The notes beneath the pieces are model-generated. The model worked only from the letters and a program-made list of their open reading frames with translations, was not told the DNA's origin and did no database searches. A DNA stretch of 64,000 nucleotides from Paraphaeosphaeria minitans (lineage: Eukaryota; Ascomycota; Dothideomycetes; Pleosporales; Didymosphaeriaceae): positions 4,278,001 through 4,342,000 of the forward strand of contig WJXW01000001.1 of NCBI GenBank assembly GCA_015832175.1. Reading direction: 5' to 3'. Each line of letters begins with the position of its first letter. Position 1 is the stretch's first letter. Positions 23,791 to 35,682 of the stretch are shown piece after piece. The translations under genes were made by a program, and so were the position numbers.

Positions 23791-24489
23791 CCCCCCTTCT
23801 CGACCTTTTCGCCCTTTTCGACCCTCCCCCTTTGGAGCGGGGCTACACGCGCTTCACGCCCCGACGACAGCCTTGGCCTGTCCACCTGGCCGGCTCACGC
23901 TCTTCTGATCCTGATCCTGATCCAGCGATCCGGGGATGCCTCGGATGCACCGGATGGTGCAACTTGCACCGAGTCTTGCATTATCTAGGACCTGGAGCTC
24001 AGTAGAAGAGACTTCGCAACGTCGCTGGCATACCTACCTCACCGCTCGCTCGCTCGCTCGCATCGCAGACGAAGGAGCAGTCACCACGCACCCACCCAGT
24101 AGATACCTAGACTACTTACCTACTAGTAGACTGCCAAGTCACCTGCGCACACACGGATCAAAACCTAGAGCCGTTCCAGAACATGCCAATCAAGGCTGCC
24201 GGATCCACTGTTCCGACTTCTCCACCCTCTGCGCCTGGTTAACTGTATAGGGATCGCTTCGCTGGTCACGTTTGCTCCTCAATTTTACTCCGAACCGCCA
24301 AGCAGCTTTGGAGCATCGTGACTTGGCTCCAGTTCGGTCCGACTGCGACCAAAATCAACAACCTCCACAGCGAGTCACTCTCCACAAGGGTGCAAGGTAA
24401 CGGTAGAGCTGCGACGAGGCAATTGCAGCCCGACGTCTGTTTTTTTTTGTACGAATTGTAGTTCTCGCGTAGGTAGAGTAAGCTCCGCA

Positions 24490-24775
24490 TCCGCCCACAA
24501 CGTGACGGGTTTACAGAATGTTGCATCCGCTCATAATATAACGGGTTCCCAGAATGCTGTATCCGCTCACGATATAACGGCTTCACAGATTGTTACATCC
24601 GCTTGGAACATAACGGCTTCACGGAATGTTGCCTCCGCTCACAACGTGACGGGTTTACAGAATGTTGCATCTGCTCATAATATAATGGGTTCCCAGAATG
24701 TTGCATCTACTCATAATATCACGGGTTCCAGAATGCTGCATCCGCTCACACTATGACGGCTTCACAGAACGTCGC
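24490..24775 (+). repeat. 36-bp minisatellite with an open 12-residue reading frame
   Basis: About eight diverged copies of a 36-bp unit. On the plus strand seven consecutive copies stay in frame and read as variants of SAHNITGSQNVA. Five of the seven full copies keep an N-x-T sequon. No ATG, signal peptide or splice context was found in front; the frame is lost by a 1-base deletion near 24730. Confidence 0.8.
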
Positions 24776-24958
24776 AAGTGGTGCTGTGATTATGCAGTAA
24801 AAGTCATCATCAATCAATGCTTCTCCGGCTGTACCTACCTACCATGTCGTCCTTTCCTTCTTCAGCCCTTGCTCTTTCCGTCGACAGTGCAGCCCTCGCC
24901 AGGAACACACCTTCCTCGATCTCACCATGACGCATGCAGCAGCCTCAGCCTCAGCACC

Positions 24959-27900
24959 ATGTACACCGCTCGCATCGCGCCGACGGTATGCGACCCTCAA
25001 ACAAAACTTTGGATATCGAGCATCGACATAGTCTCACATGACTTTCTTCCTGTTTCCAGCAGCATCGGATCCCGCACAAACAGAAATCATCTGGTCAGCA
25101 TCTAATCGCTACGCCTCGCCCCTGCGCTCGGCCTGTATCCGCGAAGCCGTTCACAGGCCATTCCGATTCCACACGCATCGCTGCAGCTGACGGTATGCCC
25201 TTGGCCTTGTCCGAATTTGCGGGCCGGGTGCTGAAGGGATCAGGTCACCCGCAGCCACCTCCAGGCAAAGGTCCTCCATCCGAGGCCCGTCTTTCACTGG
25301 AGCGAGCAAGCGGCTCTGTACACCTAACGACATCCGGGCCAGAGGGATTCGACAGCAGAGGCATGGTGGGCGGCAGCAGCGGGGAATCTAAAGGCCATTC
25401 GAGCAATATCACGTCTTGGGCAAGGACGCGCCCATTGTCAGACATTCGCGAACTTACTGAGCCAAGCCTGGCCGACACTATACCAAGGAGGCTTCTTTCT
25501 GGCAAACGTCTCCCGCGAAGTGCCTCACGGAACGAATTGACGCAAAAACCGTCTATTGCATCGAGGCGGCCTAGCCTTGACACCCGGCTTGCAGAGAACA
25601 GGGAGCCTGACAGAAAAACAAGCATCGACAGCAACGGCGTCAGATCAGCGCACCGAGGGCGATCCTCTCGAACAGCTGGAGAGGCTTCGTAAGTCAATCT
25701 AGCGCCCGCAATACACCCGCTGCGTGCTAAGCCACAGCTACAGTAGAACACCATCGCCGGCAGATGTAAGCATTTCCAGTATATACAGCATTCCACCTGG
25801 CAGCATTCCGCCTCGATCATCTTCCAGGACAAGAGCGCGCAGTGCGTCGAAGAATCGAATACCTCTGCCAAGCTCATCGCTGATTCCGCAACGCGTTCCT
25901 GTACTATCCCTCAACAACGTTCCTACAATACCTCCACCTCCTCCACCTCCTCCTCCTCACGGCGTCGGTAATACTATACCTCGACACGGGCATTCACAAT
26001 CACCTCTCCGCAACCTTGCAGCCTCTATCGCACATGATACCTGTCGACGCCCGCCATCTCGGACATTCATACGTGAACCACTTTCCGCCGAGTTGCTGGA
26101 GTATCCCTCGCACCGACATCCGCGAATACATCTAGGATTAGATCTCTCAGCAAGTCTCTTCGTTGGAGGGGGGTCGATCGATGGCACTGTCCAGATCAAC
26201 GTGGACGATGCCGACCGAACACGGCATAAAAAGACACTGGCCATTGCACGCATATCTATTGACCTACTGGGGCTTGAGGAAATGAGTGGAAATAGACGAT
26301 CCGTATTTCTTAATCTGGCTACGGAACTCATTGATGAGGACAATCCACCACCACAGAACATGGTGGACAGCCAGGAACAGATCGGACGAGACGACCCGTT
26401 TTGGCATTTGATGCCCTCTATTACCAATTTACCATTCTCGATGAGCCTGCCGCTCAACGTCGGCCCGCCACCTTTTCAATCCAAAATTGCTCGAATTCGA
26501 TATGTCCTCTGCGTCTCCCTGCTCATTCGCGATCAAGGAAAGCAATACATCGTGAGGGTGTCGGACGATGTTTCGGTACTGTCTGTCTACGATCGTAAGT
26601 GATGCACTGCTATACATGAACTTTCTTGACAATGTTCCAGCTGAGAAGGCTCTCATGTCTCTCCCAAGCCCTCTCACCGCCTCCGAAGAGTGGATGAAGC
26701 CCCGCGATACCACGCTTGAGATTGTTCGGTTGACAGCCGGCTTACACCGACAAGTGTGGGTCAGCGGAACCAGCATATATGTCGACGTACACGTTGCCAA
26801 TAATAGCCGAAAATCGATCAAGAAGATAGAGTTGCATTTGGAGCGAGATATCCTCTGTTACAAACATGTTTGTTGCGAGATGAAGACATATGGAGTCGAT
26901 TTGCTGACATGACGTAACACCAGGCAGCCGCGTCTACGATGGAGAAGTCAGCAAGTCAGGCTCGTATTTTTGACAGCAACGAAAAGTCTATTCTCAGCAA
27001 GGCCATCATCAAACAAGGTGCTGCTGGGTGGCACGGTGTTCCTGCCCACAGCTCACATGTCCGCACATGTGATCTAGAGGTACCGCGCGGACACGCCACG
27101 GTCAAGTGTGGTATGTACAACGATCTAATCGCATATTGTACGAGAAATTGACAGAACCAGGGAAGTATTTCGAAGTTCGCTACTTCCTCAATGTTATAGT
27201 GGGAGCCTCTCACACGTGCGTTGTCCTGTATTGCACAGGTGGGTTCACTCAATGATACTAACGTGTCGTAGAAAGCTCGTGATGGTCCAGATACCCATCG
27301 TACTCATTCATATGGTATGTTCGCCGTCCCAATGTTTCCACGCCTGCGATTCTGCCATGTCATAACATCAACTTACGCTCCTTGCAGAACTCTCTTGACG
27401 TCGTACCCAACTCAGTGGCCCAGGTTGCCGCCGCCATCGAAGAAAAGCGTACTGCACACACTTATCAACGTAGCCATTCGCCACCCCGCCTGGGGCGCCG
27501 TTCGTCGCGCTCTGTTCAAGGTCGCGCTTTCGCTGCGCCACGCATGCAGTCGCTCGATCGTATACGCGCACAAGTCGAAGAAATCCAGGATTTGGGTAAG
27601 ATCCTCGACCAAAGCCCTCGTAAATACAGCCTTCGAAGAGTCAACTCGAACTACGATTACCATACGCCACCGAGCAATCGAAAGGGAAAGATACTGGCTG
27701 AAGGTGACGTGGAAGATCTACAAAGCCGTCTCAGAAAAGTCCGATCGAACGAGACGCTTGGCTCGAGAGCAAACACCGTTCTGAGGGGCAATTCGACGAA
27801 CTCGAGGAGAGGAAACCGCTCTGCGCTGGGATTCCGCGAAGCGGAAGTGCGGGAGGACATGGAGCTTAGAGGGCTGGGTCCTACTGGTGAGGCACCGTTC

Positions 27901-28053
27901 AAACAACGCCTGGAGCTCAGCCGGGAAAGACAGTACAGGTTTACGAAAAAGCGTAGTGTGGAACGATGGAAGGGCGTGGCAAATGCAGGAGTTGGGTGGT
28001 TCAAAGGGAGTGCTGGGGGGAAAGATGAGAGAGAGCGCGATGGGTGGATCTAA
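24959..28053 (+). CDS. Arrestin-domain protein (arrestin-related trafficking adaptor type)
   Basis: Eight exons: 24959-24985, 25060-25688, 25738-26594, 26641-26867, 26924-27110, 27155-27215, 27272-27314 and 27388-28053. All introns are GT..AG in matching phase, giving 898 residues. The ~300-residue N-terminal region is Ser/Arg/Pro-rich and disordered. The arrestin fold follows: an N-terminal strand set (HPRIHLGLDLSASLFVGGG, SIDGTVQINV), then FSMSLPLNVGPPPFQSK and RIRYVLCVSLL, then a C-terminal domain with GLHRQVWVSGTSIYVDVHV and GKYFEVRYFLNVIVG. The tail is basic and Ser-rich. ART-type proteins recruit Rsp5-like ligases to plasma-membrane transporters; no clear PPxY motif was noticed in the tail, so that role is inferred from the fold only. 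The 27-nt first exon and the exon-6 acceptor (27155 versus 27161) are the least certain points. Confidence 0.85.
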
Positions 28054-31017
28054 GATATCATCTATTTGTTTGCATACCACTTTCAGTGCTCCGTCGCTCA
28101 AGCACTTTCCCAGCTCGGATGGGTCACATAGGTAGGTATTATTAAGGCAAGTTACGTTCGTTGGATGTTCCAACTGTCTGTGCTTGTATACGTGTTTTGG
28201 GCATTGCCATTATTGACTGGGAGACTACCCTTCACAGTATAGGCGTTCGAGTCGAGTGTGGACAATCTTGAGCTACTGCGAACAGCTGATATTCGTCCTG
28301 GCAGGTATTCTCGGGCCATTGGGTTGCAACGGCAGCTTCCCGACTTCTTCGTCACCTTCACCTGAGCAACCAGATTGCGTCGCCGCTCCGTCTCCTTCAT
28401 TCACTTGGACAACCAGATTGCTTCGTCGCTCCAATGGTCTGTGCGGAGCAAACGGCAAACGGACGCGTATAAAGTCTCTCACCTGCCGCTCCCGCTTTCT
28501 TTTCTCTCCACCAACACCTCGCGTCTCTGACAGCGTGCCACCTACGGGTGCCTCTCTCAGACTCACGAGTGCGGTCCGTTCGCCATAACGTTAAAGCACA
28601 GAAGTCGCCTTTTTCCCCTCCCTGGCGTACTTGGAAAAAGGATCGGGTTTTAGAAACAACGCCTCAACTGCACTTTTGTGCACCACCGGTGGATAGTGGG
28701 GCTCCTCTGCGGCAATGCGCCCGCACGACGCTGGCCGGGCCTTCGATCCAGTCTGCGACGAGCCTTTGGCGAGTCCCGTACTAAGTATCTTATGCTGCGG
28801 CACCACACACCGGATGTGACTTTGCAACGTCGAACGCAGATGGTATCGAGACCTGTGTCTGTATGGCTATCCTCCGGGACTACCTTGGACTTAGCCAAGA
28901 GGGCAGGCCAGACGCATTCGAACGACCACGGCGGTGGCGCTCATGTAAGTCCCCCAGCAACCGATTCACTCACCATCAACTAACCCCGCCACAGAATCTT
29001 CTTCTACGAGCGAGCAACGCAAATATCACGAGCTTCCCTCCGAACACACCGAGTCCGCGTCAGTAAACCAGGTAGCCGGATGTCCCCCCACGCAAGACAC
29101 CCCGGTGCATCCCACGCGGCGGCACGAGCAGGCAGGTCCCCGTCGACCTTCGGATGCTTCCCCGCCCGCGGGATCCCACCACCTGGACCGAACGCGCGGA
29201 CGCCGTAGGTGAGCGTGGCAAACACGGTGCTTGAACCCGGCGGAATGGGGGACAGGTCCCAAAATCGGGACTGGAAGACCCACGCGGGGAATGGTACAGG
29301 GCGCCTGCAAAAGGCAAATGTTCGGTCCTCGTTTTTTCCCGGCCAGCGCGAATCCGAACGTATTGTTCTTCAGTGGCGGCCTTGAGGGGTACGGCTGTCC
29401 AAGCGGGAGGGGCCAAGCGGGGTCGATCAGGGGCGAGGTGGTGCGCGCACTTGAGGCGTATTGTTTTTCATTGGGCTGGTCGCTGGTGGCGACAGCTTGA
29501 GGAAGAGCTGGGGAGTGGCGAAATGGTATGGTGTGGATGGTGTGGATGGTGTGGATGGTGTGGATGGTGTGGATGGTGTGGATGGTGTGGATGGTGTGGA
29601 TGGTGTGGATGGTGTGGATGGTGTGGATGGTGTGGATGGTGTGGATGGTGTGGATGGTGTGGATGGTGTGGATGGTGTGGATGGTGTGGATGGTGTGGAT
29701 GGTGTGGATGGTGTGGATGGTGTAGATGGTGTAGATGGTGAAACGGTGTAGATGGTGAGATGGTGAGGATGGTTGTCTGGCGAGGATGGGGGTAGTCTTT
29801 CGATCTCAGCCTCACGAAGACCCTGACGCGTGCACAAACAATGCAAGATCGATGTGACTGACCGAAGTTACTTGTCTCCGGCTCAAAGCCTTACCCTGCG
29901 AGACTGGCACAGTTGTATCTTGTATGTAGTGCAGACAAACCAGAACGTGGAAGAATGGTACATGAACTCACCTGGGGCTATTTCCAACCTCAGCCGAATT
30001 ATATATCGGAGTCTGACAGCCTGCTCATGATATCGTGCCTTCTCAAACGTTGGAGACTTTGTGTCCCCTTCGTTCTGCATACGCCAACCCGACGTAAACG
30101 TTCCGGTGCGGCGATTGAAACTGGTCGAAGGTGAACTTCGGTGAATGGATTTCTGTCGAGTGGGTAGATCCGGCTCCAGACTTGGTGTTTGGAGGGCATT
30201 GCCATGTGAGTACAAGCCAAGACACGGTTGAGATGTGTGGTCCATACTGTGTTGAGATTCCTGTAGTTTTAGACACTGGCGCAGCGTCGTGTTGTTATGT
30301 AACTAAAAACCACACGAGGCTACCCTATAGACTCAGGCCACGCCGATTTGCTAGGTTTCAAGATTCACCAACGGCTTCCGAAGTGCACGCGCTGATTTTG
30401 AGCATCGACTGTCTGTAACAGTTGCCGATCCATCATGTATACCTCACTCATGGACCTTGAAAGCGTCTGATGCATGCTCGTTGTGGCGATGGATGACTTC
30501 AAGGCAGCTGGTTTGACTTTTCTCATCCGTCGCTCACCTGCTGAACAGATACAAAGCTTCTGGGCGATGCATTGGGTCATTCCGAACTAGTCAGAGTTGC
30601 TCGGCGATGAATCTACCAACGAAGAGTTGCTTGATCTGGTACCTAGTGCCTAATAAAGTATTAGGACTCTTCTAACCCTTAATACTAGATACACTAGTCC
30701 GTGGGGTTAAGTTCAGGGGTGAGTTTCATTGACTGGGTTGGCAAAATACCATGGAAGATAATTAGCCCGATTCTCATTGTACCTCCATTGTGTTTTTTCG
30801 GAGAGCATAACGATCGGATGGTGAACGCTTGTTCACAGAAGGTACCAGAAATACTCATGGCTCGCATTAAAATGTGCTCTATGTTGGATGGATAAAGACA
30901 GATGCTGCAAGATTCCGAGTGTCGCGGGATACTCGATCTTGCACTACATCCATGCGATGAATGCAATAGCGATATGTCTAATCAACATGCGCCAATCTTC
31001 CTAAAGCTAGCGCTGTC
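28054..31017. other. Intergenic and island boundary: arrestin gene to transcription-factor pseudogene
   Basis: About 3 kb. 28.8-29.2 kb contains a possible small spliced frame that I could not make consistent. 29.5-29.77 kb is a 9-bp minisatellite. From ~29.8 kb the sequence becomes less GC-rich, marking the start of the degraded island. No gene supported. Confidence 0.55.
29527..29770. repeat. 9-bp minisatellite (GGTGTGGAT)
   Basis: About 22 near-perfect copies followed by degenerate variants (GGTGTAGAT, GGTGAGGAT). The frame reads as repeated Asp-Gly-Val on one strand and Ser-Thr-Pro or His-His-Pro on the other; not considered coding. Confidence 0.9.
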
Positions 31018-32491
31018 AAATTCCTGCAAGATGCCTACGACAAACCAGTTCATGCAGCAACAATCGCTGATCCGCTGCTCAATAATATCGACGTTTCCAA
31101 ATGGACGACAGTCACATCGGACAATCGAGTTCTCAGAAAGTATCTGGGAAGTTACTTTCGGAAACCTTCAGTATTTCCCCAGTGTTTTACAAAGTCATTG
31201 TCTTCGAGGACATGATAACGGGCGAGACTTGCTTTGCTTCCAAGCTTCTTGTAAATGCTGTACTAGCTGCCGGTTGTGTACGTTAACTTGGTTGCTTAAG
31301 GAAACCATCTGACTGAAGTCAACAGCAGGCTGTTTTGATCTAGAAGATCGATGGATGTTGTGGCAGCCAGACAACATTGTGTGCAAATTTATGAGCGATT
31401 GTAAGCGTTTATTTGATCTAGAGCCATCCGAGAGAAGTCGATTGACAACGATTTAAGCCGCACTAATATTCAACATCACGTACAATCTTAATGCTAATGA
31501 CTTTATCGCTATTCAATATCGAAAAACCTCCTGAGGTGTGCTTACCGGAACCCTCAGGACACCATGGGTTTTACGCCGATGTGCGAGTGCAGTATTCGCT
31601 CTCGGAGCAGCTGATATCGCTGCAGATGAACTACAAGATGTACTTCGAAGCCCAGCTCTACCTGATCTTGGCGAAAAGGCCGGTTCTCTACCAGTGGAAC
31701 AGTATGCTCTGGCGGACGCATTCGGTCTAAAGCAGAAGCTAGATCATTGGTTCGTGAGAGTCACTGCGCTATACGAACCGAAGGACCTAGTATTTCCTAT
31801 ACACTTTGGTCTTCAGTGAGTGCCACCAACATCCTGGGCAGCGTACAATCCCTGCAATTGCAACACAGTCTGATAGCCTCAGTATGCAGTGCCACTACTG
31901 GATCATCAGACTGTTTCTGCCATCTGTCGATCCGTCATCGACGCCGGTAACCTCACCAGTCGCTGCGACGATTGAAAACCCTCAAAGAATCGGTCCTACT
32001 ATTAAGCTATGTTCAAGACGCTCCTCTAACTATACTACCTCCGACACAGCTATGACACCTACGATGCCTGGATCATCCACTTCCTACTCGTACTCGGTAC
32101 CAATGCCCTCAAGTCTTTCTACAGTGAAACTCCCATGACCCAACAATCTGTTGACATCTTACGTTCCTCGATTCTTCTTACGGCCGAGGGCCTCGGACAA
32201 TAGGGGAAGAACGTTTGCATTTCCCGGGTATGTGCGCTGGGGCTGCGAAAGAGTATGCGACCGGACGATGTACAATGGGTGCAGACGTATATCAGTATCA
32301 AACCTATGGCTCACCAAGAACAGAGCATGATAGATGAGAGCTAAAGTGATAGGTGTTTCTACCCAGTTCCTATCGTTTGTGCTGATGGGGAACTGGTCGT
32401 GCAAAAGGTAGGTAAAATAGTGACGGGGCCTGATGAGTCTTCTGTCGAAGAGAAAAGCTCGGGAGATGAAGAGGGTAAGAGGATCGAGTAG
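31018..32491 (+). pseudogene. Fungal-specific transcription factor (Zn2Cys6-family middle domain), decayed
   Basis: Recognisable pieces of the fungal transcription-factor middle homology region run in order: DVSKWTTVTSDNRVLRKYLGSYF; then, one frame over, YKVIVFEDMITGETCFASKLL and VNAVLAAGC; then KRLFDLEPSERSRLTTI*AALIFNITYNLNAND; then YDAWIIHFLLVLGTNALKSF; then SILLTAEGLGQ*GKN and PDDVQWVQTYIS; ending near 32491. In-frame stops at 31454 (TAA) and 32201 (TAG) sit where Gln is expected, and there is at least one frame change near 31160. No Zn2Cys6 cluster was found upstream, so the DNA-binding end is missing or unrecognisable. The intact gene would have been a nuclear regulator, possibly of neighbouring catabolic genes. 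Confidence 0.7.
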
Positions 32492-33254
32492 TCACACGGA
32501 CGTGTTTTGCACGCTCTAGGAGGGTGAACAAAAGCTGTGGACTCTTAAGGGGGCGATATCATGGGCAAGACTTGTAGAAAATGCTAGTGGGGTAGATTCG
32601 TCTTCTACCGTTTCCCACCTTTCGAAATATACTAGAGTGTTAAATTTATTGTTTTCCTTCAAATATCTAGCACATTTGTATACGCATTCATGTTCGTGTT
32701 TCGGTAGAATCATAATACATCGCGTGACGAGTCTGGTCACGGGAAGTCCTGTCGATGATTTCACGGCGTTGGGCAGCACTTACAAAACGATAAAGCCCAA
32801 GTGCTTATTTCAGGAAGAGCCCCCTGAGATATGTCATATAGCATTCACGTTCTTTTCTAGCCTCCCCAACAGAGACAGCACTTGTCCATACAGTGGATCG
32901 TACAAGTAGCACTGAGTGAAGTGGGGGGCCTGCCTGCCTGTGGGGGCCCGCACAATGGCCCACTGCTTAGGGCAGCGCCAAGAGGCAGAGACTTCATAAG
33001 GTCCTTAGTGCCCCTTCGTACGATAGACCAGACGTAATCAATTGAACCTACTTCTCACCCTTTGCACGATAGTATACTATCAACCCTCAGATGCTTAATT
33101 GCAGATTGAGCCAAACCAACAGCACTAGTAATTGCGCTAGTTCTTGAAGCAGGTTAGCCCGTGAGCTCCACTTTGTGAAGTTTCTCGGCGAGCTTCCACA
33201 GCCTCGCCCCAAACCTCGTGGATCGCGCTTGGCATTCGTCCGACAATTTTCGCG
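32492..33254. other. Intergenic within the island
   Basis: No gene recognised. Moderately AT-rich; the last ~200 bases are the NmrA-like gene's promoter. Confidence 0.5.
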
Positions 33255-34451
33255 ATGTCCAAAAAGCTCATTGTTGTCGTTGGTGCTACAGGCAACCAGG
33301 GTGGGTCTGTTGCTCGCCGTTTCCTCGCAGCGGGCTACCGCGTCCGAGGCCTCACGCGTAACACCACCTCTCCCGCCGCCACCGCCCTGGCATCTGCAGG
33401 GGTGGAGATGGTGCAGGCAGACCTCGACGACGTCCAATCATTGAAAGAGGCATTCCGGGGTGCGAACGCTATCTTCAGTGTAACGAATTATTGGGAGCCA
33501 TTCTTTTCAGGCCGCGCAGAGGCACATGAAATGGACATATCGTGCCGCGAATACGCTTACGATGTTGAGTTCCTTCAGGGAAAGAACATTGCAGATGCTG
33601 CAGCTACGACGGTGGATACTCTGGATGATAACGGTTTCTTTGCTTCAACACTCAGCCATGCCGATAAGTGCAGCGACGGGAAGTTCGAAGAGCTATACCA
33701 CTTCGATGCGAAGGCTGATATTTTCCCGACATACGTGAACAAGAAGTATCCCTCCTTGGCGGCGAAGATGTCATGCATCCATACGGGTTACTTCTTTACT
33801 AGCTACAACATTCTACCGAACTCTTACTTCAAGAAGGCGAGTCAAGCTGTCGACGCTTCCCTTGAAGCCATCGTCCTGACTTTGTGTTAGAACCCTGACG
33901 GCACATTCACAATGGCATTCGCAACTGTACCAGACAAACCTGTCCCTCACTTCGAACCGGTAGGAGATATGGGCGTATTTGTCTACGCCGTCTCGCAAAT
34001 GCCTTCAGGGAAAGCCTACATGGCAGCAGGGACAACGTGCACGTGGCCGGAGTTCCTTGAGACGTGGGCTAAGATCAATGATGTCAAAGCCAGCTATAAG
34101 CAAGTCTCACCGGAAGAGATGGTCGAAGCTACGGAGGATCGCGAAACTGGCATAGAGGTCGCTGCCATGTATTCGTATGCGAGCGATCCTGGTTATGATG
34201 GCGGCATGAACTTGCTAACAGCGGTTGACCTTCAAAAGGTGAGTGACGCATCACATCGTACGCAACGACGACTTGGAACATTCTCAGTGATTTCGACTAA
34301 AAATGTCTGAGTTATCCTCGGGTCCACTGTAGATAACTCACTGGGTTGTGTTTGGCTGACTGAGATGGTATAGGCTGGAATCGATTGTCCAATGACAACG
34401 TGGGAGGATTGGGCGAAGAAGCACGATTGGTCTTCTGTTTTGAACAAGTAG
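33255..34451 (+). CDS. NmrA-like NAD(P)-binding protein; possible in-frame stop or atypical intron
   Basis: The ATG at 33255 starts MSKKLIVVVGATGNQGGSVARRF, with the GxxGxxG dinucleotide-binding loop of the atypical SDR/NmrA family. Then come QADLDDVQSLKEAF, FSVTNYWEPF and GKNIADAAATTVDTL. A canonical intron at 34239-34373 joins AVDLQK to AGIDCPMTTWEDWAKKHDW, ending at 34451. At 33888-33890 a TAG interrupts ..LTLC*NPDGTFTMAF in the same frame. Either it is a nonsense mutation (CAG to TAG), or bases ~33849-33890 are a 42-nt intron (GTCGAC..TTAG, phase 0) giving SYFKKASQA-NPDGTF. NmrA proteins sense NAD(P) redox state and modulate transcription factors or have lost catalysis; the exact role is unknown. 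Substrate-reductase Tyr/Lys residues are not obvious. Confidence 0.72.
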
Positions 34452-34760
34452 ACGAATCCGTAAAAATACCACGAATCGCTTCAGCGTCGAAAATCAGCAG
34501 GATTCCATACGAGTTCCGAGCTACGAAGCTTCACTTGAAGTAAACTAAAAATCGTGCCTCCTATCTTCTTCAGCCTCGTATGGGACCTTGACGCACTTCT
34601 GCTCTTGTCAATCTACTACAGCTTTACGGTATCACTACCAGATTCGAACCTCTTCGCTGTGATCACTCCTCCACGCCATGCTTTACATAACTCTCTTACC
34701 TCTCCTTCTTCCGTCGGCATCATAGGATGTCCCGCCTGGTCTTGCTGAGAAGCGAAAACG
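34452..34760. other. Intergenic / 5' flank of arylsulfatase pseudogene
   Basis: Short hydrophobic frame near 34560-34620 could be a relic signal peptide of the sulfatase, not demonstrable. Confidence 0.35.
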
Positions 34761-35682
34761 CCGAACATCGTTTCCATCCTCAAAGATGATCAGGATGCAA
34801 AATTCAACAGTCTTTACTACATGCCTAATGTACAGAAGCTCCTAGTACAGGAAATGTTACAAATTTCGAAAGGCTTTACAGTGAGTATAGCTTATCCTGT
34901 CTGCGAAGAGACTACAAGTTCATAAATAACTCGCGTGGCTACCCAAAGTTTGGCGAGGAAGGCCACAACAACAATTGGGTCACAGTATGGCTGTAAGCCG
35001 AATGATGCCAGACATACTACATAGGAAAGCTTATGGACGCCCAAAACATAGTGAACTACGCAGAGCCACACGCGTAAGGAGCTAAAGGTTCGGTGTGTAC
35101 TAGTTAAGCTTTTGGTTGGAAACTAGCAACATAACACTCCATTGCTCTCGCGAGGATACTGAATCATGATCCAGGACTTTATCTTGATCCCAACACATGA
35201 CTATGTGAAAACGATCTTTCAACGCAACAAGTTACCTCCAGTAACACGTAAGGACGAGTACTCGACGGACCTTGTTCGGAAAAAAGCCCTCGGTTTCTTT
35301 GATGACGCAATCAAGATGCTGAATGTGCCATTCCTTGCTGCCGTAGCGCCAATCGCACCACACTCAGACTACACCGTTGGTCTCGATATCGGAGGCGATG
35401 CACCCATCGGTGTCAACATCACGCCTCCGGTTGCGGTGGAATAGTACCGAGATTTGCTTCAGAATGCATCTGAACAGCGCGATCCTCATTTCAATTTAGA
35501 CGGCCCCTCGGGCGTCGACTGGATCGCGGAGTTGCCTCAGTTATCTGCTGATAACATGGCATACAACGATCACTTGTATTGACATCGACTGCGAGCGCTA
35601 CAGTCTGTGGATGAGATCGTCAAAGACGTCGTTGACAAGCTGCTGATTGTTGAGGGGCCGGTGTGGAAAGAGTATTCGTGAT
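34761..35682 (+). pseudogene. Arylsulfatase, inactivated and truncated
   Basis: Starts PNIVSILKDDQDAKFNS, the sulfatase opening with the metal-binding DDQD, then LYYMPNVQKLL. The segment that should carry the formylglycine motif (CxPSR) is garbled. Next come RGYPKFGEEGHNNNWVTVWL*AE, YYIGKLMDAQNIVNY and YVKTIFQRNKLPPVTRK; then FFDDAIKMLNVPFLAAVAPIAPHSD; then PSGVDWIAELPQLSADNMAYNDHLY*HRLRALQSVDEIV. Stops at 34994 (TAA), 35003 (TGA), 35075 (TAA) and 35580 (TGA) fall inside conserved blocks, with frame changes between them. The C-terminal third, including the DNG motif, is absent. Several stops replace expected Gln codons, as RIP would do. Intact enzymes release sulfate from aryl sulfate esters. 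Confidence 0.8.

Larger units (their letters stand above)
22354..24958. other. Repeat-rich intergenic region, bZIP gene to arrestin gene
   Basis: About 2.6 kb without a supportable gene. It holds six separate tandem repeats (listed individually) and several TACCTA/TAGGTA motifs near 24030-24130. The two flanking genes are divergent, so both promoters are here. Confidence 0.65.

Noticed and set aside
24490..24775. CRISPR-like array
   Set aside because: Units are contiguous 36-bp repeats with no unique spacers, and the genome is eukaryotic.
28800..29215. Possible small spliced gene (GTAAGT..CCACAG) near 28.9 kb
   Set aside because: The exon with good downstream codons meets a stop at the junction in the matching phase; no similarity seen.
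29461..29846. Asp-Gly-Val and Ser-Thr-Pro repeat proteins
   Set aside because: Translation of the 9-bp minisatellite.
34645..34665. GATTCGAACC, resembling a reversed tRNA B box
   Set aside because: No A box, acceptor stem or cloverleaf could be folded around it.
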